Shown: piece by piece, positions 27,628-35,548 of the stretch
Numbering within the stretch: the first letter of the stretch is position 1
Layout of the letters: each line of letters starts with the position of its first letter
DNA from: an uncultured Caulobacterales bacterium
GTDB lineage: Bacteria; Pseudomonadota; Alphaproteobacteria; Caulobacterales; Caulobacteraceae
Length of the DNA: 51,667 nucleotides
NCBI GenBank assembly: GCA_903837135.1
Contig: CAILTK010000026.1
Span: 1 to 51,667 of the forward strand
Direction of reading: 5' to 3'
Translations under genes and position numbers: made by a program
Notes under the pieces: generated by a model
Database searches by the model: none
Told to the model about the DNA's origin: nothing
What the model saw: only the letters and a program-made list of their open reading frames with translations

Positions 27628-27631
27628 ATGA
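27443..27631 (+). CDS. doubtful small basic ORF
   Basis: Sixty-two codons, very Arg-rich at the start. The last 30 residues (about RSLDDIAGRIEARQAKLMKRGPYKKRAG) look more protein-like, with an amphipathic helix and basic tail, and the TGA overlaps the ATG of the membrane protein ORF (ATGA), which suggests coupling. I do not recognise a family. A decayed copy of its 3' part lies about 280 bases upstream. It may be a gene remnant. Confidence 0.3.
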   Translation: MRRPSPSRRGGARPFRPQRLGPRTHPANVKLRHNRSLDDIAGRIEARQAKLMKRGPYKKRAG

Positions 27632-27889
27632 TGTGGTGGAAGTTGGGAATCCTCGGCGTCATCACGGTCGCCCTGCTTTTCTTCCTGTTAACGCCCACTG
27701 CGACTATGACGATCAAGGTAGACCTTCCGCCCGGCGCTCAACACGTCACGGCTAGCGAAGTCAGGACGACCGCTCAAAGCATGATTTGGGCAACGGAAGC
27801 CGCGATGGTCGGCGCGATCCTTCTTGTGTCTGGACTGATCGGCTGGCGCATCGTTCGCCATCATAGAAATTCAAACTGAGACACTACCA
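27528..27889. repeat. 18-nt direct repeats flanking a small membrane ORF
   Basis: TCAAACTGAGACACAACC near 27528 and TCAAACTGAGACACTACC at 27871-27888 differ at one base and bracket about 345 bp that include the small two-helix membrane protein. They resemble element ends, but no transposase or target duplication is seen. Confidence 0.5.
27628..27879 (+). CDS. small two-helix membrane protein
   Basis: An 83-residue protein with hydrophobic helices at about 5-25 (LGILGVITVALLFFLLT) and 55-75 (EAAMVGAILLVSGLIGW), a polar loop between them and a basic His/Arg tail. No family recognised. The start overlaps the stop of the preceding doubtful ORF, and its own stop lies in the 18-nt direct repeat. 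Codon use is less GC-rich than in its neighbours, which suggests acquisition. Whether it is expressed is unknown. Confidence 0.5.
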   Translation: MMWWKLGILGVITVALLFFLLTPTATMTIKVDLPPGAQHVTASEVRTTAQSMIWATEAAMVGAILLVSGLIGWRIVRHHRNSN

Positions 27890-27942
27890 TCCGGCCCCCA
27901 GCCTTGCGTTGACGCGCGGCTTCGTTAAGGGTGCCGGGTCCC

Positions 27943-28980
27943 ATGACGGACCCAGACCTGCCGCACGGCATCCTCCCCTACCAGTCGATCGAAGCCTTGA
28001 TCGCCGACCGCGCGATCATCGCCGAAACGCCGTTCACCGGCATCCAGGTGCAGCCGGCCAGCCTCGACCTCAGGCTCGGCGACAGCGTCTGGCGGGTCCG
28101 CGCGTCCTTCCTCGCCGGAAAGGGCCGGACCGTCCGCGAACGGCTCGAGGACGTGGCCATGCACCGGCTCGACCTCACCGCCGGCGCGGTGCTCGAACGC
28201 GGCTGCGTCTATATCGCCGAACTGCAGGAGCGTCTGGCCCTGCCGCCCGGCGTCTCCGCCCGCGCCAATCCCAAGAGCTCCACCGGGCGCGTCGACGTCT
28301 TCGTCCGCCTGCTCACCGACCACAGCGTCGCCTTCGACGACGTGGCCGAAGGCTACCTTGGCCCCACCTACGTCGAGATCGCGCCGCAGACCTTCTCGGT
28401 GCTGGTGCGCACGGGCACGCGGCTCAACCAGCTGCGGCTCAAGCGCGGCGACAGCGGCCCGCGGCGGACCACCAGCGTGGGCGTCGATCTCACCGGCGAG
28501 ATCGTCGGCTTCCGCGCCCGCCGCCACGCCGGCGTGGTCGATCTCGACCACGAGAACGGCCATGACCCGCGCGATTTCTGGCAGCCGCTGGAGCCGCGCC
28601 CCAACCGCTTCGGCGTGGGCGAACTGCTGCTCGACCCCGGTGAATTCTACATCCTGGCCTCCAAGGAGGCGATCGAGATCCCGGCGCTGGAGGCGGCCGA
28701 GATGACGCCGATCGATCCGTCGGTCGGTGAATTCCGCGTGCACTACGCCGGCTTCTTCGATCCGGGCTTCGGTACGGAGGAGGCCAACGCGGTCGGCTCG
28801 CGCGGCGTCCTCGAGGTCCGCAGCCACGAAACCCCCTTCCTGCTCGAGGACGGCCAGACGGTGGCGCGGCTGGTGTTCGAGCCGCTCAGCGAACGGCCCT
28901 CCAGGATCTACGGCTTCGACGGCTCCCACTATCAGCGCCAGGGCCTGAAGCTGTCGAAGCACTTCAAGCCCTGGGACTAG
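27943..28980 (+). CDS. dcd: 2'-deoxycytidine 5'-triphosphate deaminase family protein
   Basis: A 345-residue member of the long DCD family, predicted to deaminate dCTP to dUTP for thymidylate supply. The first half has LDLRLGDSVWRV, ARANPKSSTGRVDVFVRLLTDHS and GYLGPTYVEIAP with the expected catalytic glutamate. The second half (about 200-345) repeats the fold: YILASKEAIEIP, HYAGFFDPGFG, GVLEVRSHETPFLLEDGQTVARLVFE. It thus looks like a fused duplication of the trimeric short enzyme. The ATG at 27943 is preferred to a GTG four codons earlier. Confidence 0.85.
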   Translation: MTDPDLPHGILPYQSIEALIADRAIIAETPFTGIQVQPASLDLRLGDSVWRVRASFLAGKGRTVRERLEDVAMHRLDLTAGAVLERGCVYIAELQERLALPPGVSARANPKSSTGRVDVFVRLLTDHSVAFDDVAEGYLGPTYVEIAPQTFSVLVRTGTRLNQLRLKRGDSGPRRTTSVGVDLTGEIVGFRARRHAGVVDLDHENGHDPRDFWQPLEPRPNRFGVGELLLDPGEFYILASKEAIEIPALEAAEMTPIDPSVGEFRVHYAGFFDPGFGTEEANAVGSRGVLEVRSHETPFLLEDGQTVARLVFEPLSERPSRIYGFDGSHYQRQGLKLSKHFKPWD

Positions 28981-28997
28981 AAGCGCTGGGGCCTGGC

Positions 28998-29022
28998 GCG
29001 AAGGCCTGGCGCGGGCCTTCGC
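28998..29022 (+). terminator. probable terminator hairpin after dcd
   Basis: GCGAAGGCC and GGCCTTCGC form a perfect 9-bp stem with a 7-base loop, 17 bases after the stop. The tail is CTATTCCC rather than a clear U-tract. GGCCTGGCGCG is also directly repeated here (28990 and 29003). Confidence 0.5.
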
Positions 29023-29106
29023 CTATTCCCGCTTGGCTTTGGTGGGAACGCGAGGCTATAGCAGGCGCAGATCGTATTCGGCTCGAGGGGTTCGAGAAGT
29101 CCGCCC

Positions 29107-29979
29107 ATGTCTACCCACGAAGGCGTCCATCACGACTATCACCTGGTGAAGCCGAGCCCGTGGCCGCTGATCGGCTCCATCGCCGCGGCGGTGTTCACGG
29201 CCGGCATGGTGGCGGGGATGAAGGGGGTGTTCGGCATCCCCAAGGGCAACTGGATCATGGCCGGCGTCGGCCTGTTCGGCATCCTCTACACCATGTTCGG
29301 CTGGTGGTCGGACGTGATCGCCGAGAGCCGCGAGGGGGACCACACCCCGGTGGTGTCGATCGGCCTGCGCTACGGCATGATCCTGTTCATCGCTTCGGAG
29401 GTCATGTTCTTCGTCGCCTGGTTCTGGGTCTTCTTCGAGATGGCCCTGTTCCACCAGGTGCGCGCCCACTCGGCGATCGAGGAGGTCCGCAACGCCTGGA
29501 ACACCTGGCCGCCCAAGGGCGTCGAGATCCTCGATCCCTGGCACTTCCCGCTGCTGAACACCCTGATCCTGCTGACCTCGGGCACCACCGTCACCTGGGC
29601 CCACCACGCCCTGCAGCACGGCGACCGCAAGGGCGCCCGCAACGGGCTGATCGCCACCATCATCCTCGGCGTCTCGTTCACTTGCGTGCAGGCCTACGAG
29701 TACCGCGAAATCATCACCGAGAAGCTGTTCTTCAACTCCGAGAGCTCGGCGGCCGGCCTCTACGGCTCGTCCTTCTTCATGGCCACGGGCTTCCACGGCT
29801 TCCACGTGCTGATCGGCACCATCTTCCTGACCATCTGCCTGGTGCGCATCCTGGCCGGCCAGATGACGCCGAAGAAGCACTTCGGCTTCGAAGCGGCCGC
29901 CTGGTACTGGCACTTCGTCGACGTGGTCTGGCTGTTCCTGTTCGCCTTCATCTACGTCACCCTGCCCCGGCTGCATTAG
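29107..29979 (+). CDS. ctaE: cytochrome c oxidase subunit III
   Basis: Seven-helix subunit of aa3-type cytochrome oxidase, 290 residues. [92 protein letters not shown] and [16 protein letters not shown] are the diagnostic segments. It heads a tight operon with DUF983, SURF1, thrC and an M16 peptidase. Subunits I and II and the assembly factor CtaG are probably encoded elsewhere. Confidence 0.97.
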   Translation: MSTHEGVHHDYHLVKPSPWPLIGSIAAAVFTAGMVAGMKGVFGIPKGNWIMAGVGLFGILYTMFGWWSDVIAESREGDHTPVVSIGLRYGMILFIASEVMFFVAWFWVFFEMALFHQVRAHSAIEEVRNAWNTWPPKGVEILDPWHFPLLNTLILLTSGTTVTWAHHALQHGDRKGARNGLIATIILGVSFTCVQAYEYREIITEKLFFNSESSAAGLYGSSFFMATGFHGFHVLIGTIFLTICLVRILAGQMTPKKHFGFEAAAWYWHFVDVVWLFLFAFIYVTLPRLH

Positions 29980-29986
29980 GGCCGGC

Positions 29987-30358
29987 GTGAACGCCGCGCC
30001 CTCCCTTCTGGGCGCGATCCGCGCCGGTCTTCTGTGCCGCTGCCCCAACTGCGGCCAGGGGCGGCTGTTCGCCGGCTTTCTGCGCGTGGCTGACGTCTGC
30101 CCGGTGTGCGGCTTCGATCTTAAGGCGGCGGACAGCGGCGACGGTCCGGCCGTGTTCGTGATCCTGATCGCCGGCTTCGTGGCCTGCTTCGGCCTGGTGA
30201 TCCACGAGGTGATCGCCCGCCCGCCGTGGTGGCTGCTGCTGCTGATCTGGCCGGCGGTGGGGCTGATCTCCAGCCTCTCGCTGTTGTGGCCGACCAAGAG
30301 CCTGCTCATCGCCCTGCAGCTCCACCATCGCGCCGGTCAGGGCCGCAGCGATGGCTGA
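29987..30358 (+). CDS. DUF983 family membrane protein
   Basis: A 123-residue protein with two zinc-ribbon-like pairs at the N-terminus (LCRCPNCGQGRLF and VCPVCGFDL) and two membrane helices (about 55-75 and 82-103). DUF983 is regularly found between cox subunit III and SURF1 in Alphaproteobacteria, which suggests a part in oxidase biogenesis. The start is a GTG seven bases after the ctaE stop. Its end overlaps the SURF1 gene by eight bases. Confidence 0.87.
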   Translation: MNAAPSLLGAIRAGLLCRCPNCGQGRLFAGFLRVADVCPVCGFDLKAADSGDGPAVFVILIAGFVACFGLVIHEVIARPPWWLLLLIWPAVGLISSLSLLWPTKSLLIALQLHHRAGQGRSDG

Positions 30359-31070
30359 GCCGGCCGGACAGAGGTTTTCGGTCCTCACCCTGGTCGTCGT
30401 GGCGCTCGCCGTCGCGCTGCTCTGCGGGCTCGGCGTCTGGCAGGTGAAGCGGCTGCAGTGGAAGACCCACCTGCTGGCGCGGGTCCAGGCCCTGCAGTAC
30501 GCGCCGGCCGAGCCGCTGAACGTGGCGCTGAACCATCTGCAGGCCGGGCGCGATGTGGATTTCGTCCGCGTCACCACCGCCTGCGAGCCGGCGCCGCCGG
30601 CCCCGGCGGCCCGCGTCTACACCGTCACCGACGACGGGCCGGGCTGGCGGCCCATCGTGCTGTGCCGGTTGAAGGCCGGTCCCTATTCCGCGGTGCTGCT
30701 CGACCTCGGCGTCGAACCCGACAGCGCCCAGGCGGCGGACACGCTCCTGGCGGCGCCGCCCGAGATCACCGGGGTGCTGACGGCGCCCCCCAAACGGCGG
30801 CCCTTCATGGCGACGCCGGTCAGCGGTCCCGGCCAGTTCGGCTGGCGCGACGTCAGGGGGATCGCCGGGATGCTCGGCGCGCCGGACGCCGCGCCGGTGT
30901 TCGTGATGCTGGAGCGACCCGCCGCGGCCACCGCCATCCGGCCCCGGCCCGCCCCGCTCGACATCCCCAACAACCATCTGGGCTACGCTATCACCTGGTT
31001 CGGACTGGCGGCGGCGCTGGTGGCCATCTACATCGCCGCTCTCGTGAGGCGTCGGCGGAAGGCCGGTTGA
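30351..31070 (+). CDS. SURF1 family cytochrome oxidase assembly protein
   Basis: A 239-residue inner-membrane protein with one helix at each end (about 10-30 and 213-233) and a periplasmic domain, as in SURF1/Shy1, which helps heme a insertion into subunit I. LLCGLGVWQVKRLQWK, PIVLCRLKAG and the closing NNHLGYAITWFGLAAALVAIYI match the family. It overlaps DUF983 upstream, and its TGA shares a base with the thrC ATG. Confidence 0.92.
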   Translation: MAEPAGQRFSVLTLVVVALAVALLCGLGVWQVKRLQWKTHLLARVQALQYAPAEPLNVALNHLQAGRDVDFVRVTTACEPAPPAPAARVYTVTDDGPGWRPIVLCRLKAGPYSAVLLDLGVEPDSAQAADTLLAAPPEITGVLTAPPKRRPFMATPVSGPGQFGWRDVRGIAGMLGAPDAAPVFVMLERPAAATAIRPRPAPLDIPNNHLGYAITWFGLAAALVAIYIAALVRRRRKAG

Positions 31071-32455
31071 TGCAGTACATCTCCACCCGGGGCGGCGCGC
31101 CCGCGGTCTCGTTCACCGACGCCTTGCTCGCGGGCCTCGCGCCCGACGGCGGGCTTTATGTACCCGAAACCTGGCCCCAGCTGAGCCTTGACGAGATCCG
31201 CGCCTTCGCCGGCGCGCCCTACGCCCGGGTCGCCGCGGAAATCCTGCTCCGCTTCGCCGGCGCCTCCCTGACACGCGACGAGGCCGAAGCGGCCACCGAG
31301 ACCGCCTATGCGAGTTTCGCTCACCCGGCGCGGACGCCGCTCAGCCAGCTCGACGCCGATCTCTGGCTGCTCGAACTGTTCCACGGCCCGACCCTGGCGT
31401 TCAAGGACGTGGCCATGCAGCTGCTGCGCCCGCTCTACGAGCATGCGCTGAAGGCCCAGGGCCGCAGGCTGACCATCGTCTGCGCCACGTCGGGCGACAC
31501 CGGCGGGGCGGCGGTGGAGGCGTTCCGGGGGTCGCCGGACATCGACCTCGTGGTGCTGTTCCCGCACGGGCGGATCAGCGAGGTCCAGCGCCGGTTCATG
31601 ACCGCGGCGCCGGACGACAACGTGCGCTGCGTCGCCGTCGACGGGACCTTCGACGACTGCCAGGCGATCCTCAAGGCCCTGTTCGCCGACCGCGCGTTCG
31701 CCGACGCGGTCGACCTGTCGGGCGTGAACTCGATCAACTGGGCGCGGATCGTGGCCCAGAGCGTCTACTATTTCACCGCGGCCGTGGCCCTCGGCGCGCC
31801 GGACCGGCCGATCAGCTTCGCCGTGCCCACGGGAAACTTCGGCGACGCCTTCGCCGGCTATGTGGCGCACCGGATGGGCCTGCCGATCGCGCGGATCGTC
31901 GTCGCCACCAACGCCAACGACATCCTGGCCCGCGTCGTCGCCTCCGGCCGCTATGCCCGCGGCGCGGTGGTCGCCACCCAGTCCCCGGCCATGGACATCC
32001 AGGTCGCCTCCAACTTCGAACGGCTCTATTTCGAGGCGGTCGGCCGCGATCCGGTGGAGACCGCGCGCGCCTTCACCGTCTTTGGGGCGACCGGCTCGCT
32101 CGACCTGCCGAGCCAGGCCCGCGGCGAAATCTCGGCCCTGTTCGACGCCGCCTCGACCACCGAGGCGCACACCGCGCAGCAGATGGCCGACACGGAGCGG
32201 CGGACCGGCCATCTGGTCGATCCGCATACGGCGGTCGCCCTGTGGGCTGGTCAGACGATCTATCGCGGCGCGGCGCCGCTGGTGGCGCTGTCCACGGCCC
32301 ATCCGGCCAAGTTCCCCGAGGCGGTGCAGGCCGCCACCGGCGTCCATCCGGCCCTGCCCAAGCGGGTCGGCGACCTTTACGCCCGCCCCGAGCGGATCAC
32401 CCGCCTGCCGGCGGACATCGAGGCGGTGAAGGTGTTCGTCAGGGCGGGCCGATGA
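31070..32455 (+). CDS. thrC: threonine synthase
   Basis: PLP enzyme converting O-phosphohomoserine to threonine, 461 residues. MQYISTRGG, GGLYVPETWP, ELFHGPTLAFKDVAMQLL (PLP lysine K112), CATSGDTGGAAVEAF, VNSINWARIVAQSVYYF and VPTGNFGDAFAGYVA are family signatures of the longer (fungal/proteobacterial) type. The ATG overlaps the SURF1 stop, and its own stop overlaps the next ATG, so expression is coupled to the oxidase genes. Confidence 0.96.
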   Translation: MQYISTRGGAPAVSFTDALLAGLAPDGGLYVPETWPQLSLDEIRAFAGAPYARVAAEILLRFAGASLTRDEAEAATETAYASFAHPARTPLSQLDADLWLLELFHGPTLAFKDVAMQLLRPLYEHALKAQGRRLTIVCATSGDTGGAAVEAFRGSPDIDLVVLFPHGRISEVQRRFMTAAPDDNVRCVAVDGTFDDCQAILKALFADRAFADAVDLSGVNSINWARIVAQSVYYFTAAVALGAPDRPISFAVPTGNFGDAFAGYVAHRMGLPIARIVVATNANDILARVVASGRYARGAVVATQSPAMDIQVASNFERLYFEAVGRDPVETARAFTVFGATGSLDLPSQARGEISALFDAASTTEAHTAQQMADTERRTGHLVDPHTAVALWAGQTIYRGAAPLVALSTAHPAKFPEAVQAATGVHPALPKRVGDLYARPERITRLPADIEAVKVFVRAGR

Positions 32456-33723
32456 GCACCCCCCGGATTCACCGCCTCTCCAACGGCGTCCGCGTGGTCG
32501 CCGACCCCATGCCCGGGCTGGAGAGCCTGGCCCTGTCGGTGGTGCTGAAGGGCGGCGCGCGCTGGGAGGGCCCGGACGTGGCCGGCTGGGCGCACCTGCT
32601 CGAGCACATGGTGTTCAAGGGCGCCGGCGACCGCACGGCCCGCGACATCGTCGAGGCCATCGAGGCCGAGGGCGGCCAGATCAACGCCGCCACCGGCCAG
32701 GAGCGGACCAGCTTCCAGGTCCGCTGCCTCAAGGGCGGCCTGCCGCTCGGCATGGCGGTGATCGCCGACCTGATCCGCCGGCCGGTGATCGATCCGGCCG
32801 AACTCGAACGCGAGAAGGACGTCGTCGCCCAGGAGATCGCCGAAGCCGCCGACCAGCCCGACGATCTGGTGTTCGACATCGCCCTCGCCGCCGCTTTCGG
32901 CGCGCATCCGCTCGGCCGGCCGATCCTCGGCAAGGTGGAGAGCCTGGCCCCGGCCCGGCGCGACACCCTGGCGGACTTTCATCGCCGGCTCTATGCGCCC
33001 GAGCGCCTCGTGGTGTCGGCCGCCGGCGCCGTCGACGAGGACGAGCTGCTGCGCCTGGCCGAAGCCCTGTTCGGCGACATGGCGGCGGGCGAAGCGCTCG
33101 CGCCGCCCACGCCGCCGGCCTTCTTCGGCGCCCAGTCGAGCGAGAAGCGCAAGCTCGAGCAGGCGCACGTCGTCCTGATGCTGCCGGGCGTCGACCGGCG
33201 CCATCCGGATATCTTCGCCCAGGGGGCCTTCGTGGAGATCCTCGGCGGGGGCATGTCGTCGCGCCTGTTCCAGGAGGCGCGGGAGGTCCGCGGCCTGGCC
33301 TACGCCATCGACGCCTACGAGGACGCCTATGACGACGCGGGCCTGGTCGGCGTCTATGCCGGGACGTCCGCGGCCAAGGCCGTCGAGGCCGCGCGCCTGT
33401 CGGCCGAGATCCTGAAACGGCTGACCGCGGCGGCCACTCCAGGCGAACTCGCCCGCGCCCGCGCCCAGGTCCGCGCCGGCTATTTCATGCGCCGCGAACA
33501 GCCTCTGGCCCGCGCCGAACAGAACGCCGCCCAGATCCTGTTCTTCGACCGGCTGTTTCCGACCACCGAGGTCGCCGCCGAAATCGACGCGGTCGGCCTC
33601 AAGGACCTCAAGCGGGTGGGGGAGCGGATGATCGACGCCGGCGCGTCCGCCTCCGCCGTGCTCGGCCCCGCTCGCGCCCTCCCGGCCGGCGCCGCCTTCG
33701 CCGACACGCTGGCGGCGGGTTAG
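32452..33723 (+). CDS. M16 family zinc peptidase
   Basis: A 423-residue pitrilysin/MPP-type metallopeptidase. The inverted zinc motif HLLEH is at 48-52, followed by MVFKGAGDRTARDIVEAIEAEGGQINAATGQERTSFQ and the downstream glutamate region EREKDVVAQEIAEAADQPDD. The second half has GGGMSSRLFQEAREVRGLAYAIDAYEDAYDDAGLVGVYAGT, the typical substrate-binding partner. One-subunit form without a signal peptide. It overlaps the thrC stop (ATGA). Likely peptide turnover; specific substrate unknown. Confidence 0.92.
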   Translation: MSTPRIHRLSNGVRVVADPMPGLESLALSVVLKGGARWEGPDVAGWAHLLEHMVFKGAGDRTARDIVEAIEAEGGQINAATGQERTSFQVRCLKGGLPLGMAVIADLIRRPVIDPAELEREKDVVAQEIAEAADQPDDLVFDIALAAAFGAHPLGRPILGKVESLAPARRDTLADFHRRLYAPERLVVSAAGAVDEDELLRLAEALFGDMAAGEALAPPTPPAFFGAQSSEKRKLEQAHVVLMLPGVDRRHPDIFAQGAFVEILGGGMSSRLFQEAREVRGLAYAIDAYEDAYDDAGLVGVYAGTSAAKAVEAARLSAEILKRLTAAATPGELARARAQVRAGYFMRREQPLARAEQNAAQILFFDRLFPTTEVAAEIDAVGLKDLKRVGERMIDAGASASAVLGPARALPAGAAFADTLAAG

Positions 33724-33777
33724 GGCGTCGAGCCGCTTCCTCTTCGCCCACTGCGCCTTGGCCTTGGCCTGGCAGGT

Positions 33778-33910
33778 TCAACGCGAAGGACGCAGAGACT
33801 CTCGCGGAACACGCAGAGCGCAAGGGACAGGCGGCGTCAGCGCAGCCAAGGTTACAGTCTTTTCAGCGCGCTCCGCGCACATCTCCGCGGTCTCTGCGTC
33901 GAATCTTCGA
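33778..33910. repeat. imperfect inverted repeat, copy 1
   Basis: The 242-base gap 33724-33965 holds no gene. Its core is an imperfect hairpin: a left arm with GGACGCAGAGACT and CGCGGAACACGCAGAGCGC faces a right arm with CTCCGCGGTCTCTGCGTCGAA. The 17-mer CTCCGCGGTCTCTGCGT (33883-33899) recurs exactly at 39354-39370. Confidence 0.7.
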
Positions 33911-33965
33911 AACCCGGCGGCGACAACGCTCGGTCTCGTCAGGACAGCCGGGGCGAGCCCTCGGA

Positions 33966-34979
33966 TTACAGCGTCAGTCCTTCGGTCACGAACGAAGCCA
34001 GCGCCTCGCGGACGGCGGGCGGGATGGGGATGATCTTGCGGGCGTCGAGGTCGAAGTTTACCGCCACGGCTTCCGACACCCCCCACGGCCGGCCGCTGAC
34101 GGGGTCGAGCAGCCAGTGGATCATGCGCTGGGTCTTGTCGTCGAAGCCGCGCAGGCCGGACCTGAGTTCGATGTGGTCGCCCGCGACCGGCCAGTCGAGG
34201 TAGATCAGTCGGTACTCCAGCACCGCGCCGCCGATCCGTTTTGTGGTCTCGGCCGCCGCCGCCATCACCGCCTTGCGGACCGGCGACAGCAGGCCGGGCA
34301 CCCCGTCGGAGACCCGGCCGATGAACAGTTCGGGCCGCATCCGCCCGAAGGCGTCGCAGTCGGAGACGGCGATGGTTCCCCGCCCGGCGCAGCCGACGCC
34401 GAGCCGGTCGGCCGCCTCGAGACTGGCGATCGGCTCGACCGGGCCGGCGTCGATGCTGCGGGGGACGGCGAACGCCGGGACCTCGACCCTCAGCGCGTCG
34501 GCCGCGGCCCGGGTGCGCACAGGCCAGGGGAAGGGCCGGCCGCTCGGCGCGCAGTGCGAGACCCGGGTGAGGGCGGTGGCGCACGGCTCGCCCGTGCGCG
34601 TGTGCACCAGCACCAGCAGCAGGGTCGCGTCCGTCTCACCGAGGTCGACCACGCCGCCGGTCATGTGCAGGGGGACGCCGGCGTGGGCCTCGCGCAGGAA
34701 CCGCAGATGGTGCTCGCGCGCCAGAAGGGTCGCCGTCGCCCGCGCGCTGAAGGCTTCGGGCAGGCCCAGGCGCATGGCCAGGCCGGCCAGCCCCTCCATG
34801 AAGCGGGCGACGTAGAAGCGCACGTTCATGTGCCCCATCTCGTCGCATTCCCAGGTGTTGACGCCGCCGCGCCAGATCTCCGCCGCGCCCGTCACACCCG
34901 TCCCCGCCGCTGCATTATCAAAGGTTTGGATCAAAGGTCTGGTCAGCTGATCGTCACAGGCAGGCGGGGCAGCGGCCAT
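33966..34979 (-). CDS. double-hotdog acyl-CoA thioesterase-like protein
   Basis: A 337-residue protein with two 4HBT-like hotdog halves. The first (about 30-150) has TWECDEMGHMNVRFYVARFMEG, the canonical YxDxDxxGHxNN-type active-site helix; the second (about 195-330) has VSDCDAFGRMRPELFIGRV and RLIYLDWPVAGDHIELRSGLRGFDDKTQRMIHWLLD. It probably hydrolyses an acyl-CoA or acyl-ACP. The first 28 residues overlap the end of zur and are poorly conserved in appearance, so the true start may be a later GTG. Confidence 0.75.
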   Translation of the reverse strand: MAAAPPACDDQLTRPLIQTFDNAAAGTGVTGAAEIWRGGVNTWECDEMGHMNVRFYVARFMEGLAGLAMRLGLPEAFSARATATLLAREHHLRFLREAHAGVPLHMTGGVVDLGETDATLLLVLVHTRTGEPCATALTRVSHCAPSGRPFPWPVRTRAAADALRVEVPAFAVPRSIDAGPVEPIASLEAADRLGVGCAGRGTIAVSDCDAFGRMRPELFIGRVSDGVPGLLSPVRKAVMAAAAETTKRIGGAVLEYRLIYLDWPVAGDHIELRSGLRGFDDKTQRMIHWLLDPVSGRPWGVSEAVAVNFDLDARKIIPIPPAVREALASFVTEGLTL

Positions 34980-35430
34980 GCGCCTCGATGGTCACGCGGT
35001 CGATCAGGTAGCCGGCGTCCGCCGCAGCCGCCTGCACGCGCTCGGGGGCGAAGGGCTCGATCTCTTCGGTGGCGCCGCAGCAGTCGCAGATCAGGAAGGC
35101 GGCCGCATGGCGCCGCTCGCCCATTTCGCAGGCCACATAGGCGTTGAGACTCTCGATCCGGTGGGCCAGCCCTTGCCTCGACAGGAAATCGAGCGCGCGA
35201 TAGACCGTCGGCGGCTTGGCCGCCCTTCCATCCTCCCCAAAGATGTCGATCAGATCGTACGCCTTCATCGGCCGCCCGGCCTCGAGCAGCAGCGCCAGCG
35301 CCCGTCGGCGCGGCTGGGTCATGCGTTCGCCGGCGCGGGCGCACCGGTCGTCCGCCTGGGACAGGGCATGATTGAGATCGCGACCGGTCAGACCCGCCGG
35401 CCCCTCATGGACATGTTCGCATTCGGCCAT
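34954..35430 (-). CDS. zur: Fur-family zinc uptake regulator
   Basis: A 158-residue metal-responsive repressor. The winged helix is at about 35-95 (PRRRALALLLEAGRPMKAYDLIDIF, KPPTVYRALDFLSRQGLAHRIESLNAYVACE), and the dimer domain carries RRHAAAFLICDCCGATEEI and the terminal CPAC, forming the structural zinc site. The long N-terminal HTH lead-in and CxxC spacing fit Zur better than iron Fur. The ATG at 35430 is used; an ATG five codons upstream is possible. It is divergent from a TonB receptor gene with an AT-rich operator-like site between. Confidence 0.82.
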   Translation of the reverse strand: MAECEHVHEGPAGLTGRDLNHALSQADDRCARAGERMTQPRRRALALLLEAGRPMKAYDLIDIFGEDGRAAKPPTVYRALDFLSRQGLAHRIESLNAYVACEMGERRHAAAFLICDCCGATEEIEPFAPERVQAAAADAGYLIDRVTIEAHGRCPACL

Positions 35431-35507
35431 CAAAAAACCCTGCATCAGCGTTTCATGCCCTGCAAGCAGGACTTGACGTCCTCCTCCGCCACGCCCAGAC
35501 GATGCGT

Positions 35508-35520
35508 GTTATAATGTATC
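35508..35520. promoter_or_regulatory. candidate Zur box
   Basis: GTTATAATGTATC is an AT-rich imperfect palindrome (8 of 12 positions symmetric) in GC-rich sequence, 28 bases before the TonB receptor start and 78 bases before zur. It resembles the GTTATAnTATAAC-type sites of alphaproteobacterial Zur. Confidence 0.55.
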
Positions 35521-35548
35521 GTTGCTTCTCCCCCCTCATCGAGGCCTG

